Notes: a model not told the origin generated them from the letters alone. A stretch of 64,000 nucleotides of DNA from Burkholderia ubonensis subsp. mesacidophila (GCF_002097715.1 NZ_CP020738.1:620001-684000), one strand, 5' to 3'; shown: positions 9,229-18,803, counted from the first letter of the stretch. Translations and numbers: made by a program.

Positions 9229-10091
9229 CACACCGTGCGCAGCTTCGACACGCGCCGGTTCTGCAGCATCACGAGGCGTTCCATGTACGCGAGATCCTTC
9301 GGCTCGATCGTGAACGCCGCCCGCACCCAGTCCTCCGTGATGTCCATCAGTTCGGACCGCGACAGCGGGAACACGCGCTGACGCGCACGCAGCATCGCAC
9401 GCACGCCGTTCAGCTTCGGCCGCAGCACGTCGATGAAGGTGCGCGTCGCGAGAAACGCGTCGCCCGCGTCGAACGTCTGGTCCACCAGGCCGTGATCCGC
9501 GTACCATTCGGCGACGTGCGGCTCGCCGTTCGCGATCAACTCCTCCGCGAGGCGCCGGTGCGCCTTGCGCGCGACGAGCGAATAGCCGCCCATCCCCGGG
9601 AACAGGTTGAACGCGATCTCGGGGAAGCCGAGCTTCACGCCTTTCTGCGCGAGCACGTAGTGGTGCGCGAGCGCGGCCTCGAAGCCGCCGCCGAGCGCGC
9701 TGCCCTCGATCATCGCGATCGAGATCGCGCCGGTGCCGAAGCCCGTGTAGATCTCGTAGACGCCGTCGATGCAGGAGCGCGCATACGCGACCAGCTGGTC
9801 GCGCCTGCCGCTGCGGATCGCGTCGACGAAGAAGCTCAGGTCGCCTCCGACGTTGAACAGCTCGGGGACGAGCGAGCCCGTCACCCAGAAGTCGAATGGC
9901 AGCCCGGTTTCCCGTGCGACGCGCGCGAGATGGATGATGTCGGTCACGAGTTGTTGATTGAAGCACGGCCGCGGTTCGGAGCGAAGCATCATCCACATGA
10001 CGTTGCGGCCTTCTTCGTAGTAGGCCACGAGTTGCGTCAAGTCACCGGCTTCGTGGAACGGCCGGCATGCGGGGTGTGATTGGAGTTGCAT
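9228..10091 (-). CDS. rpfF: RpfF, BDSF synthase (crotonase family)
   Basis: A 287-residue crotonase-fold enzyme that dehydrates 3-hydroxy-acyl-ACP and hydrolyses the thioester to release cis-2-dodecenoic acid. The oxyanion and active-site region is clear: AMIEGSALGGGFEAALAHH with Glu138, and KLGFPEIAFNLFPGMGGYS with Glu158. These correspond to the two catalytic glutamates of DSF synthases (about 141 and 161 in Xanthomonas RpfF). The start ATG at 10089-10091 gives the usual length. Converging rpfR encodes the receptor, which also binds RpfF. The upstream region is unusually long (10092-11030), so complex regulation is possible, but no operator was identified. Confidence 0.95.
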   Translation of the reverse strand: MQLQSHPACRPFHEAGDLTQLVAYYEEGRNVMWMMLRSEPRPCFNQQLVTDIIHLARVARETGLPFDFWVTGSLVPELFNVGGDLSFFVDAIRSGRRDQLVAYARSCIDGVYEIYTGFGTGAISIAMIEGSALGGGFEAALAHHYVLAQKGVKLGFPEIAFNLFPGMGGYSLVARKAHRRLAEELIANGEPHVAEWYADHGLVDQTFDAGDAFLATRTFIDVLRPKLNGVRAMLRARQRVFPLSRSELMDITEDWVRAAFTIEPKDLAYMERLVMLQNRRVSKLRTV

Positions 10092-11030
10092 GGATGTGTC
10101 CTCGATTAGAAAGTTAATTGGCGTTGGTCAAACACCGCGTAACCGATCCATGCGAATGGCGAGACGGCCGCATGGCCCACGGTCGCGCGGCATCACCATT
10201 GTTGCGCGCACCAATTCGGCGGATACGTCGGGTGCATCGCTTGAACGCGTGTTTTTCGAGGATGAAAGCAACGGCATTTCGGGTGTGTGCGGACCAATGG
10301 ACGCGCGAATGCGGCGTCATGCGCGGCGCGAGATTCATTGCGAATTTCCGGCGGAGATCGCGCGAATCGACGGCGCGGGAACGTTTCGTCTGCGGAATCT
10401 ATGGCGCGGCGCGGGAGCGCGTCGACAAGGGGGAGCGGCGCGGCATGCCGGACGGCAATGCCGATATTTCGCATGGGAATCTTTTCCGGGGATCCCGCTC
10501 GCCTGCGATACAGGGCGGGCGTTTTTACGACCGAATTACGATCGGCTATGCGCGAGTGCACGAGCGAATGGCGTCCGGATACCGCATTCGGCGTCGAATG
10601 CAACGACGGTGTCGTTCGTCATGCAGAGGGATTGGCCTGTCGACGCGACGCGGTTGGCCGGACGGCGCGATGAGCGAGCGGCCCGACTCGCTCGCGAGGC
10701 CGGATCACAGGGGCGGTCGACGGCCGGCGATTCGCGATGCGTCGGCACGCATCGGCTGACGCGACCGGACATCGAGCGCCGGGGCAGGGTATTCACCGAT
10801 CGCCGCGCTCCCGCGCATCGGCGTGGCGGGGCCCGCCACCGCGCCGTCCGGCCGCCGTCGCGGGCGTCGCCGCTGCCGGCGCTTGCCAGGGTCGCCCGGT
10901 ATCGGCCAACATTCGCTTCCGGCCGGACCGCGCACGCGACGGCGGCCGGCCCGATACCGGCGGATGGCGCCGGTCGACAACCGGCCGCCGCGCGAATCGG
11001 CGCGCGCGACCGGCATGGAGGAGAACACGC
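10092..11030. other. long intergenic region between rpfF and the response regulator, no gene seen
   Basis: About 940 bp between divergent genes. Several frames are open over hundreds of bases on both strands, as happens by chance at this base composition. None shows a domain, a credible start with a ribosome site, or the codon usage of the neighbours. I call it non-coding, with promoters for rpfF and the two-component operon at its ends. Confidence 0.5.
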
Positions 11031-11753
11031 ATGTCAGAAAAACATCGGATCCTGGTACTGGACGACGATCCGGAAGTGCGCGCCTGGCTGACGGGCGTGC
11101 TGGAAGAGGCCGGATTCGACGTGTCGGCGGTCGACAGCGCCGCGCAGATGCAGCAGCGGCTGGCGGCCGCGCCGCACGCGCTCGTCATTCTCGACCTGAA
11201 GCTGCGCGGCGAGGACGGCCTGACGATCGCGCGCGAGCTGCGGCGGCGCTCGGACGTGTCGATCATCATGATCAGCGGCCTCGGCGACGAGACGGACCGC
11301 GTGCTCGGCCTCGAGACCGCGGCCGACGATTTCGTCACGAAGCCGTTCTCGGGGCGCGAGCTGATCGCGCGGGTGCGCGCGCAGCTGCGGCGCACGACCG
11401 AGCTGTCGATGCCGCGTCCCGCGCCGAACGGGGGCGGCCCGCGCTTCTGCTTCGACGGCTGGACGATGGACCTCGCCGCGCGCACGCTGACCCACGACGG
11501 CGGCGCCTGCGCGCTGACGCAGGGCGAGTTCGAACTGCTCGCCGCGATGGTGCAGCAGCCGTCGCGCGTCTGGTCGCGCGACCAGCTGCTCGAGCACACG
11601 CGCGGCTTCGGCATCGACGTCTACGATCGCACGATCGACGTGCTGATCCTGCGGCTGCGCCGCAAGATCGAGCCGAACCCGGAGCAGCCGACCTATATCC
11701 GCACGCAGCGCGGCGTCGGCTACGTGTTCGCGGTGCCGGTCGTGCGCGTGTGA
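11031..11753 (+). CDS. OmpR-family response regulator
   Basis: A 240-residue DNA-binding response regulator. The receiver domain holds the acidic pocket at DDD (residues 11-13), phospho-acceptor Asp55 (VILDLKLRGEDG) and Lys104 (DFVTKPFSGRE). The C-terminal winged helix (about 140-235) shows LTQGEFELLAAMV, SRDQLLEHTRG and DRTIDVLILRLRRKIE, ending with RGVGYVFAVP. The start ATG follows a good ribosome site (GGAGGAG). The hybrid kinase begins 4 bp after the stop, so they form one operon. Lying directly upstream of the trehalose-type sugar operon, which lacks its own regulator, it is the obvious candidate for its control (inference). Tandem CGATTGTT repeats at 14372-14388 could be its site. Confidence 0.92.
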   Translation: MSEKHRILVLDDDPEVRAWLTGVLEEAGFDVSAVDSAAQMQQRLAAAPHALVILDLKLRGEDGLTIARELRRRSDVSIIMISGLGDETDRVLGLETAADDFVTKPFSGRELIARVRAQLRRTTELSMPRPAPNGGGPRFCFDGWTMDLAARTLTHDGGACALTQGEFELLAAMVQQPSRVWSRDQLLEHTRGFGIDVYDRTIDVLILRLRRKIEPNPEQPTYIRTQRGVGYVFAVPVVRV

Positions 11754-11757
11754 CGCG

Positions 11758-14361
11758 ATGCGTGCAACTTTCAGGCTGTTGCCGCCGTGGAGCGTGCGGA
11801 CCAAGCTGACCGCGACGTTCCTGCTGCTGTTCGGCATCACGCTCGCGGTCGTCGTGGTCGGCGTGCTCGGCATGCGCGCGAACCAGAACGCGCTCGACGA
11901 ATACGAGGCGAACGTGGTGCCGGAGATCGCCCGCGCGCTCGAGCTGTCGGACAAGGTCGCGCAGCTCGCGGCGGTCGCGCCGAGCATGATGCTGACCGAT
12001 TCGCCGGACCTGCTGCACAACGACACCGAGCTGCTGCGCGGCCTGCTCGGCGACATCCGGCGCCTGTCGCCGGGCTTCGGCATGCAGCCCGGCCCGGCCG
12101 CGAAGGCGGGCGAGCGGCTCGCGGTGACCGACGACCTCGACGCGATCGACCAGGATCTCGCGCGGCTGCTGGTCGTGTCGGGCCGGCAGCGGCAGCTCAA
12201 GGAGGAGCTGGGCGAGCTGCGCGTGGAGAACGACCGCATCGGCGAGCGCATCGCGCGCGACAAGAGCCTGATCGCGCAGCGCGCGCCGACGCTGCTCGAG
12301 ATCTGGGCGCGCACGGCCGGCGCGCTGCAGGCGGCGAACGCGGCGGAGCTCGGCAGCGCCGAAAGCGACAACGAGGCGCTGTGGCTGCGCGTGCGCGAAC
12401 GCGGCGAGGACCGCCGCCAGCCCGCGCTCGCCGACGCGCTGCAGCGGCTCGACGGCGGCGCGCGCAGCGTGTTCGCGGTGCGCCGCGAGTTTCTTGCGAG
12501 CGAGACGCAGACGGGCTACCTCGTCACGCTGCTGCGCGGCCACGCGGATCACCTGAGCGGCAAGTCCGCGCGCTACGTCGAGCGGCTGCGGCAGATCGCG
12601 AGCGAGCGCAGCGACAAGGTGCGCAAGGTCGCGGTGTCGAGCCAGTCGGGGCTGTTGCTGCTGGCGGTCGCGGGCGTCGCGGTCGCGCTGCTCGGCGTCG
12701 CCTACGCGAGCCGCATCCTGCGCAAGCTGCAGGCGATGACGCGCGTGATGGCGCGCCTCGCGAAGGGGGTGACGTCGGACCGGATGCCGTCGACGCACCG
12801 GCCGGACGAAATCGGCGAGCTGGCGCGCGCGTTCGAGGTGTTCCGCACCAACCTGATCGAGAAGGAGCAGTTGACGCAAGGGCTCGAGGCGCAGCGCCGC
12901 CTGCAGGAGTCCGTGCTCAACTCGATGAACGACGGCGTGTCCGTGCACGACGCGCACGGCGGCCTGATCGCGTGGAACCCGACCTTCGCGACGCTGCTCG
13001 GGATCGACGCCGCCGCGCTGCACGCGGGCCTGACGCTGGCGACGCTGCGGCGCGCCGTCGACCCGCCCGCGCGCTGGCGCCAGGTGTCGCGCGAGACCGC
13101 GACCCGCACGTCGGACGGCGCGCGCATCGCGGCGTCGGCCGAACTGCACCTGCGCGACCGGCGGATTCTCGAATTCCACTGCCAGCCGCTCCCGGACGGC
13201 GGCTGGGTCGCGGTGTGCCGCGACCTGACGAGCCGGCGCGCGGTCGAGGCGGAGCTGCGCCAGGCGCAGAAGATGGACGTGCTGGGGCAGCTCACGGGCG
13301 GCGTCGCGCACGATTTCAACAACTTCCTGGTCGCGATCCTCGGCAACCTGGAGCTGCTGCTGCCGCGCCTCGACGGGCAGCAGGACGCGCAGACGATGGC
13401 CGAGCGGGCGCGCCGCGCGGCCGAGCGCGCGTCGCGCCTCACGCGGCGGCTGCTCGCGTTCGCGCGCCGCCAGCCGTTGCAGGCCGAGCGCGTGTCGGTG
13501 CGGGCGATGCTCGCGGAGATGCTCGATCTCGTCGAGTATTCGGCCGGCCAGCGCGTGACCGTCGTGCTGGAGCCGGCCGCGGAGCCGCTGTGGGTGAACG
13601 TCGATCGCGGCCAGCTCGAGAACGCGGTGCTGAACCTGACGCTCAACAGCGCCGCCGCGATGCCGGACGGCGGCATGCTGACGCTGGCCGCGCGCCGCGA
13701 ACCGGCGGCCGACGGCGCGGCCGCGCCGCCCGCGATCGTGCTGAGCGTGACCGATACTGGCTGCGGGATCGCGCCGCTGCTGCTCGACAAGGTGATCGAG
13801 CCGTTCTTCACGACCAAGGCGGCGGGCGAGGGCAGCGGGCTCGGCCTCAGCAGCGTGTACGGCTTCGTGCGCCAGAGCGGCGGCGACCTGCACATCCACA
13901 GCGAAGTCGGCCGCGGGACGCGCGTCGAGCTGTGGCTGCCCGAAAGCACGGCGCCCGAGCGACGCGGTGCGGCGCTCGCCGCGCCTGCCGCGTCCGCCGC
14001 CGTGCGGGCCGGCGCGCGCGTGCTGGTGGTCGACGACGATCCCGAGGTGCGCGACACGGCGCTCAGCCAGTTCGCGGCGCTCGGCGCGCAGGCCGACGCG
14101 GTCGCGACCGGCGACGCGGCGCTCGGCTGGCTGGCCGAGCATGGCCCGGTCACGCTCGTGCTGTCGGACATCTCGCTCGGCGCGGGCGGCAGCGGCATCG
14201 CGTTCGCCGCGCGGCTCGCCGAACGCTGGCCGGCGCAGCGCGTGGCGCTCACGTCGGGCCTGCCGGCCGAGATCCATCAAGCCCATCCGGACTGGCGCGC
14301 GGACCTGCCGTTCGTGCCGAAGCCGTTCGACCTGGCGGCGCTCGCCGCGCTCCTCGCCTGA
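11758..14361 (+). CDS. hybrid sensor histidine kinase with periplasmic sensor, HAMP, PAS and receiver
   Basis: An 867-residue inner-membrane kinase. Helices at about 16-38 and 298-317 flank a long, mostly helical periplasmic region, as in TorS-like sensors. Then come HAMP (about 318-370), PAS (about 385-490), the dimerisation domain with His518 (TGGVAHDFNN), and an ATPase domain with the N box NAVLNLTLNSAA, DTGCGI and GEGSGLGLSS. A C-terminal receiver follows with Asp804 (VLSDISL) and Lys855 (FVPKPF). There is no Hpt domain. The receiver may therefore modulate the kinase or exchange phosphate with the OmpR-type partner encoded just upstream. The signal is unknown; adjacency suggests sugar-related sensing. 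Confidence 0.92.
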   Translation: MRATFRLLPPWSVRTKLTATFLLLFGITLAVVVVGVLGMRANQNALDEYEANVVPEIARALELSDKVAQLAAVAPSMMLTDSPDLLHNDTELLRGLLGDIRRLSPGFGMQPGPAAKAGERLAVTDDLDAIDQDLARLLVVSGRQRQLKEELGELRVENDRIGERIARDKSLIAQRAPTLLEIWARTAGALQAANAAELGSAESDNEALWLRVRERGEDRRQPALADALQRLDGGARSVFAVRREFLASETQTGYLVTLLRGHADHLSGKSARYVERLRQIASERSDKVRKVAVSSQSGLLLLAVAGVAVALLGVAYASRILRKLQAMTRVMARLAKGVTSDRMPSTHRPDEIGELARAFEVFRTNLIEKEQLTQGLEAQRRLQESVLNSMNDGVSVHDAHGGLIAWNPTFATLLGIDAAALHAGLTLATLRRAVDPPARWRQVSRETATRTSDGARIAASAELHLRDRRILEFHCQPLPDGGWVAVCRDLTSRRAVEAELRQAQKMDVLGQLTGGVAHDFNNFLVAILGNLELLLPRLDGQQDAQTMAERARRAAERASRLTRRLLAFARRQPLQAERVSVRAMLAEMLDLVEYSAGQRVTVVLEPAAEPLWVNVDRGQLENAVLNLTLNSAAAMPDGGMLTLAARREPAADGAAAPPAIVLSVTDTGCGIAPLLLDKVIEPFFTTKAAGEGSGLGLSSVYGFVRQSGGDLHIHSEVGRGTRVELWLPESTAPERRGAALAAPAASAAVRAGARVLVVDDDPEVRDTALSQFAALGAQADAVATGDAALGWLAEHGPVTLVLSDISLGAGGSGIAFAARLAERWPAQRVALTSGLPAEIHQAHPDWRADLPFVPKPFDLAALAALLA

Positions 14362-14371
14362 TCCGTCACGC

Positions 14372-14423
14372 CGATTGTTTCGATTGTTAATGGCGGGTCG
14401 GATTTCCGAAATTTTCGATTAAC
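14372..14423. promoter_or_regulatory. tandem CGATTGTT repeats upstream of the sugar operon
   Basis: CGATTGTT occurs at 14372-14379 and again at 14381-14388, nine bases apart. A related CGATTAAC lies at 14416-14423. They fall between the kinase stop and the first ABC gene. OmpR-family regulators commonly bind direct repeats with near-helical spacing, so this is a candidate operator for the adjacent regulator. Confidence 0.35.
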
Positions 14424-14511
14424 GGGACTGGAGTCTCATACACCCACGGCCCCCGGCGACGCGCTCGCGACGCCGGGGTGCACGATTCGAACGACACTGG
14501 AGACACTCCCG

Positions 14512-15780
14512 ATGATGAAGCTCAAGGCTGGATTGCTGACGATGACGCTCGCGATGACGGCCGCCACGGCCGGTGCGGCCACGCTGCGGATTGCGTGCGG
14601 CGCGGCGGGCGTCGACCAGGACATCTGTCAGGTTTCGGCGAAGCGCTGGGCCGAGAAGACCGGCAACGAGGTCGAGTTCATCAGCATGCCCAACAACTCG
14701 AGCGAGACGCTCGCGCTGTACCAGCAGCTGCTCGGCAGCGGCTCGGACAAGATCGACGTGATGCAGATCGACACGGTCTGGCCGGGCATCCTCGCGAACC
14801 ACCTGATCGACCTGAAGCCGTACAGCAAGGGGCTCGAGAGCCAGTCGTTCCCCAGCATCGTCGCGAACGACACCGTGAACGGCAAGCTCGTCGCGATGCC
14901 GTGGTTCATCGATACGGGCCTGCTGTACTACCGCAAGGACCTGCTCGACAAGTACCGGATGAAGGTGCCCGCGACGTGGGACGAGCTCGACGCGACCGCG
15001 CGCAAGATCCAGGCGAGCGAGCGCGCCGCCGGCAGCGAGAAGGTGTGGGGCTACGTGTGGCAGGGGCGCGCATACGAAGGGCTGACCTGCGATGCGCTCG
15101 AATGGGTCAGCAGCTACAACGGCGGCACGGTGGTCGACGACAAGGGCCGCGTGACGATCGACAACCCGGGCGCGATCAAGGCGCTCGAACAGTCGGCGAA
15201 ATGGGTCGGCACGATCAGCCCGAAGGCGGTGCTGAACTACGGCGAAGAGGAGGCGCGCGGCGTGTTCCAGGCCGGCAACGCGGTGTTCATGCGCAACTGG
15301 CCGTATGCGTGGGCGATCGCGAACCGCGCGGGCAGCCCGATCAAGGGCAAGGTCGGCATCGCGCCGCTGCCGAAGGGGGGCGCCGACGGCCGGCCGGCCG
15401 CCGCGCTCGGCGGCTGGCAGCTCGCCGTGTCGCGCTATTCGCCGAACCCGAAGCTGGCCGCCGATCTCGTGATGTACCTGGGGAGCGCCGAGGTGCAGAA
15501 GATGCGCGCGGTGCAGGGCTCGTACAACCCGACGATGCCGGCGCTCTACCGGGACAAGGACATCCTGCAGGCCAACCCGTTCATGGCCGATCTGCTGCCG
15601 ACCTTCACCAGTGCGGTCGCGCGGCCGTCGACGGTCACCGGCGCGAAGTACAACCAGGTCAGCAACCAGTTCTGGAACGCCGCGCACGACGTGCTCGCCG
15701 GCAGCGACACCGCATCGGGCGCGCTCGCGCGGCTCGCCGCTTCGTTGAACCGGCTCGCGCCCGGCGGCAACTGGCGCTGA
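14512..15780 (+). CDS. ABC transporter sugar-binding protein (ThuE/MalE-like)
   Basis: A 422-residue periplasmic solute-binding protein of the family 1 sugar type. An N-terminal signal peptide (MMKLKAGLLTMTLAMTAATA, cleavage near AGAA-TLRIACG) is followed by a typical binding-protein body: QIDTVWPGILANHLIDL, AMPWFIDTGLLYYRKDLLDKY, PATWDELDATARKI and FMRNWPYAWA. The start is the first of two ATGs at 14512, with a GGAGA upstream. It is the first gene of an operon with two permeases, an ATPase, thuA and thuB, which points to trehalose, maltose or a related disaccharide. The protein alone does not fix the sugar. Confidence 0.9.
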   Translation: MMKLKAGLLTMTLAMTAATAGAATLRIACGAAGVDQDICQVSAKRWAEKTGNEVEFISMPNNSSETLALYQQLLGSGSDKIDVMQIDTVWPGILANHLIDLKPYSKGLESQSFPSIVANDTVNGKLVAMPWFIDTGLLYYRKDLLDKYRMKVPATWDELDATARKIQASERAAGSEKVWGYVWQGRAYEGLTCDALEWVSSYNGGTVVDDKGRVTIDNPGAIKALEQSAKWVGTISPKAVLNYGEEEARGVFQAGNAVFMRNWPYAWAIANRAGSPIKGKVGIAPLPKGGADGRPAAALGGWQLAVSRYSPNPKLAADLVMYLGSAEVQKMRAVQGSYNPTMPALYRDKDILQANPFMADLLPTFTSAVARPSTVTGAKYNQVSNQFWNAAHDVLAGSDTASGALARLAASLNRLAPGGNWR

Positions 15781-15848
15781 GCGCGACCGCCCAGCCTCGA
15801 TCGTTACGGCCGGCCGCCTGATGGCGCCGGCCCGGCAGGAGACATCGC

Positions 15849-16805
15849 ATGAGAACCGGAAGCATCCAGATCAGTAGTACTCCTCCATTTGAGCGGGCGC
15901 TCGCGTGGGCCGGCACGGGGCTCGCGCAGGCCCGCCGGCGCCAGGCATGGCTGCTGGTCGCGCCCGCGCTGCTGGCGCTGGCGGCGATCGCCGGCTGGCC
16001 GCTCGTGCGCACCGCGTGGTTCAGCCTGACCGACGAGCAGCTCGCCGACCTGTCGCAGCGCCATTTCGTCGGCCTCGACAACTATCTCGGCGCGGCGGGC
16101 GTGCTGCGTGATCCGGCGTGGTGGCAGGCGGTCGGCAATACCGTGCTGTTCGCGGTCGTGTCGGTGCTGTTCGAGACCGGCGCGGGCCTCGGCGTCGCGC
16201 TGCTGCTCGACGTGCCGTCGCGGCTGCGCACGCTGCTGCGCGCCGCGGTGCTGGTGCCGTGGGCGATCCCGACCGTCGTGTCGGCCAAGATCTGGAGCTG
16301 GATGCTCAACGACCAGTTCGGCATCGTCAACGCGATGCTGATGGCGATCGGCGCGATCCGCGAGCCGCTCGCGTTCACCGCCGACGCGCAGCTCGTGTTC
16401 CCGACCATCGTGCTCGTCGACGTGTGGAAGACGACGCCGTTCATGGCGCTGCTGATGCTCGCCGCGCTGCAGACGGTGCCGCGCGACTGCTACGAGGCCG
16501 CGCGCGTCGACGGCGTGCCGCGCTGGCGCGTGTTCCGCTCGGTGACGCTGCCGCTGATCCTGCCCGGCGTGCTGGTCGCGATGATCTTCCGCTCGCTCGA
16601 CGCGCTGCGCGTGTTCGACCTGATCTACGTGATGACGTCGAACAGCCGGGTCACGAAAAGCATGTCGGTGTACGTGCGCGAACAGCTGATCGATTTCCAG
16701 CAGGTCGGCTTCGGGTCGGCGTCGGCGATGCTGCTGTTCGTCACGATCGTGCTGTTCACCGTCGGCTACATGGCGGTCAGCCGCCGCCGCATGCAGGAGG
16801 CTTGA
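15849..16805 (+). CDS. ABC sugar permease (ThuF/MalF-like)
   Basis: A 318-residue inner-membrane permease subunit with six predicted helices. The first is in QAWLLVAPALLALAAIAGW, and the ATPase-contact EAA loop is EAARVDGVPRWRVFRSVTLP (about residues 216-235). It starts at an ATG preceded by GGAGA, 68 bp after the binding protein, and ends one base before the second permease. It forms the translocation path with that subunit and is powered by the ATPase encoded downstream. Overall assignment to the CUT1 sugar class is firm; sugar identity comes only from the neighbours. Confidence 0.9.
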   Translation: MRTGSIQISSTPPFERALAWAGTGLAQARRRQAWLLVAPALLALAAIAGWPLVRTAWFSLTDEQLADLSQRHFVGLDNYLGAAGVLRDPAWWQAVGNTVLFAVVSVLFETGAGLGVALLLDVPSRLRTLLRAAVLVPWAIPTVVSAKIWSWMLNDQFGIVNAMLMAIGAIREPLAFTADAQLVFPTIVLVDVWKTTPFMALLMLAALQTVPRDCYEAARVDGVPRWRVFRSVTLPLILPGVLVAMIFRSLDALRVFDLIYVMTSNSRVTKSMSVYVREQLIDFQQVGFGSASAMLLFVTIVLFTVGYMAVSRRRMQEA

Positions 16806-16806
16806 G

Positions 16807-17637
16807 ATGAAGAAGCATCCGATCGAGATCGCGATCCACGGGCTGCTGTCGGCGCTCGTGCTGGTGATCGCGCTGTTCCCGTTCGTCTACATGATCGGCA
16901 CGTCGGTCAAGCACGGCGACGCGCTGTTCGATACGTCGCTGTTCCCGGCCAGCCCGTCGTTCGACAACTATCGCCAGCTGTTCAACGACCAGCCGTTCGG
17001 CGCGTACCTGCTGAACTCGGCGCTCGTCGCGGGCGGCGCGGTCGCGCTGTCGCTCGCGGTGTCGGTGCTGGCCGCGTATGCGCTCGGCCGCGTGTCGTTC
17101 CGAGGGCGCGGCGTGCTGATGATGTGCATCCTCGGCGTGTCGATGTTTCCGCAGGTCGCGATCCTGTCGGGCCTGTTCGAGCTGGTGCGCGCGCTCGGCC
17201 TGTACGACCACCTCGGCGCGCTCGTGCTGTCGGACCTGATCTTCACGCTGCCGTTCACGATCTGGATCCTCGTCACGTTCATGCGCGAGCTGCCGCGCGA
17301 GCTGGAGGAAGCGGCGCTCGTCGACGGCGTCGGCGTGTTCACGCTGATCTTCCGGATCTTCCTGCCGCTGCTGCGCCCGGCGCTTGCCGCAACGTCGCTG
17401 CTCGCGTTCGTGTCGGCATGGAACGAGTTCCTGTTTGCGCTGACCTTCACGATCTCGTCGGACGAGCGCACCGTGCCCGTCGCGATCACGATGATCTCGG
17501 GCGCGAGCAGTTACGAGCTGCCGTGGGGAACCATCATGGCCGCGTCGGTGATCGTCACGGTGCCGCTCGTGCTGCTCGTGATGGTGTGCCAGCGGCAAAT
17601 CGTCTCCGGCCTCACCGCCGGCGCAGTCAAGGGTTAG
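16807..17637 (+). CDS. ABC sugar permease (ThuG/MalG-like)
   Basis: A 276-residue partner permease of the CUT1 class. The N-terminal helix LSALVLVIALFPFVYMIGTS is followed by five more membrane segments. The EAA loop is EEAALVDGVGVFTLIFRIFL (about residues 167-186), and the C-terminal pattern AWNEFLFALTF is typical of MalG proteins. Its ATG lies one base after the stop of the first permease, so the two are translated together. The ATPase gene follows after 29 bp. Confidence 0.9.
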   Translation: MKKHPIEIAIHGLLSALVLVIALFPFVYMIGTSVKHGDALFDTSLFPASPSFDNYRQLFNDQPFGAYLLNSALVAGGAVALSLAVSVLAAYALGRVSFRGRGVLMMCILGVSMFPQVAILSGLFELVRALGLYDHLGALVLSDLIFTLPFTIWILVTFMRELPRELEEAALVDGVGVFTLIFRIFLPLLRPALAATSLLAFVSAWNEFLFALTFTISSDERTVPVAITMISGASSYELPWGTIMAASVIVTVPLVLLVMVCQRQIVSGLTAGAVKG

Positions 17638-17666
17638 GGCCCGTCGTCAGGATCAGGAGAAGAAAC

Positions 17667-18803
17667 ATGAGTCAGATCAGGTTGAGCGGTCTCAACAAGC
17701 AGTTCGGCGCGACCCCCATCCTCAGCGACGTGAATCTCACGGTCGAACCCGGCGAGTTCTGCGTGTTCATCGGCCCGTCGGGCTGCGGCAAGTCGACGTT
17801 GCTGCGGATCGTCGCCGGCCTCGACGAGCAGAGCGCGGGCGACGTGTGGATCGACGGACGCTGCGTGAACACGTTCGCGCCCGCGCAGCGCGACATCGCG
17901 ATGGTGTTCCAGAGCTACGCGCTTTATCCGCACATGTCCGTCTACGAGAACATGGCGTTCGGCCTGCGGCACCTGCGCTTGCCGAAGGACGAGATCGACC
18001 GGCGGGTGCGGCTCGCATCGGAATCGCTGCGCCTGGGCGAGCTGCTCGAACGCAAGCCCGGCGCGCTGTCCGGCGGCCAGCGGCAGCGCGTCGCGATCGG
18101 CCGCGCGATCGTCCGCAAGCCGAAGGTGTTCCTGTTCGACGAACCGTTGTCGAACCTCGACGCCGCGCTGCGCGTGAAGACCCGCGTCGAGATCGCGAAG
18201 CTGCACCGCAGCCTCGACAGCACCAGCATGATCTACGTGACGCATGACCAGGTCGAGGCGATGACGCTCGCCGACAAGATCGTGCTGCTGCGGCCGCTCG
18301 AAGGACGCCACGGGGTCGCCAGCATCGCGCAGATCGGCACGCCGCTCGACCTGTATCACCGTCCGGCGAGCCAGTTCGTCGCCGGCTTCATCGGGTCGCC
18401 CGCGATGAACTTCCTGCCGGCGGCCGTCGTGTCGGCCGACGCCGCCGAAGTCCGCGCGCTGGCCCGCGAGCACGCGTTGAGCGCGAGCGTGTGCGGCGAA
18501 GGCCTCGACGCGGGCGCCGGCGTGACGCTCGGCATTCGCCCCGAGCACGTGCGGGTCGGCGCGGGCGGCGTGACGGGCGAAGTCGCGCACGTCGAGCAGA
18601 TGGGCGAGCACACCTACCTGTACCTCGATACGCCGCTCAGCGCGCAGCCGATCGTCGCGAAGACGGACGCCGGAGATGCGCGGATCGGCGATCGCCTGCG
18701 CGTCGAGCTGCCGGCCGGCGCGCTGCATCTGTTTCACCCGGACGGCCGCGCGGCCGCGCGCATGCTGCGCGACGCCGCCGTGCCGGCGCTCGCGACCGCC
18801 TGA
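17667..18803 (+). CDS. ABC sugar importer ATPase (ThuK/MalK/UgpC-like)
   Basis: A 378-residue cytoplasmic ATPase. Walker A is GPSGCGKST (about residues 36-44), the signature is LSGGQRQRV, Walker B is VFLFDEP, and the switch histidine is in VTHDQVEAM. The C-terminal third (from about 240) is the OB-fold regulatory domain of MalK-type proteins (FIGSPAMNFLP, LGIRPEHVRVG). I chose the ATG at 17667, which follows AGGAGAAGAAAC; the frame is open far upstream but only as antisense-like text over the permease. An 86-bp gap precedes thuA. Confidence 0.93.
   Translation: MSQIRLSGLNKQFGATPILSDVNLTVEPGEFCVFIGPSGCGKSTLLRIVAGLDEQSAGDVWIDGRCVNTFAPAQRDIAMVFQSYALYPHMSVYENMAFGLRHLRLPKDEIDRRVRLASESLRLGELLERKPGALSGGQRQRVAIGRAIVRKPKVFLFDEPLSNLDAALRVKTRVEIAKLHRSLDSTSMIYVTHDQVEAMTLADKIVLLRPLEGRHGVASIAQIGTPLDLYHRPASQFVAGFIGSPAMNFLPAAVVSADAAEVRALAREHALSASVCGEGLDAGAGVTLGIRPEHVRVGAGGVTGEVAHVEQMGEHTYLYLDTPLSAQPIVAKTDAGDARIGDRLRVELPAGALHLFHPDGRAAARMLRDAAVPALATA

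Noticed and set aside
10090..11091. 333-codon plus-strand frame upstream of the response regulator
   Set aside because: No family character or ribosome site, it overlaps the regulator start, and several other frames are equally open.
11335..14286. 983-codon antisense frame over the hybrid kinase
   Set aside because: Arg/Ala-rich text of low complexity, mirror of a gene with strong G/C third positions; the plus strand has clear kinase motifs.
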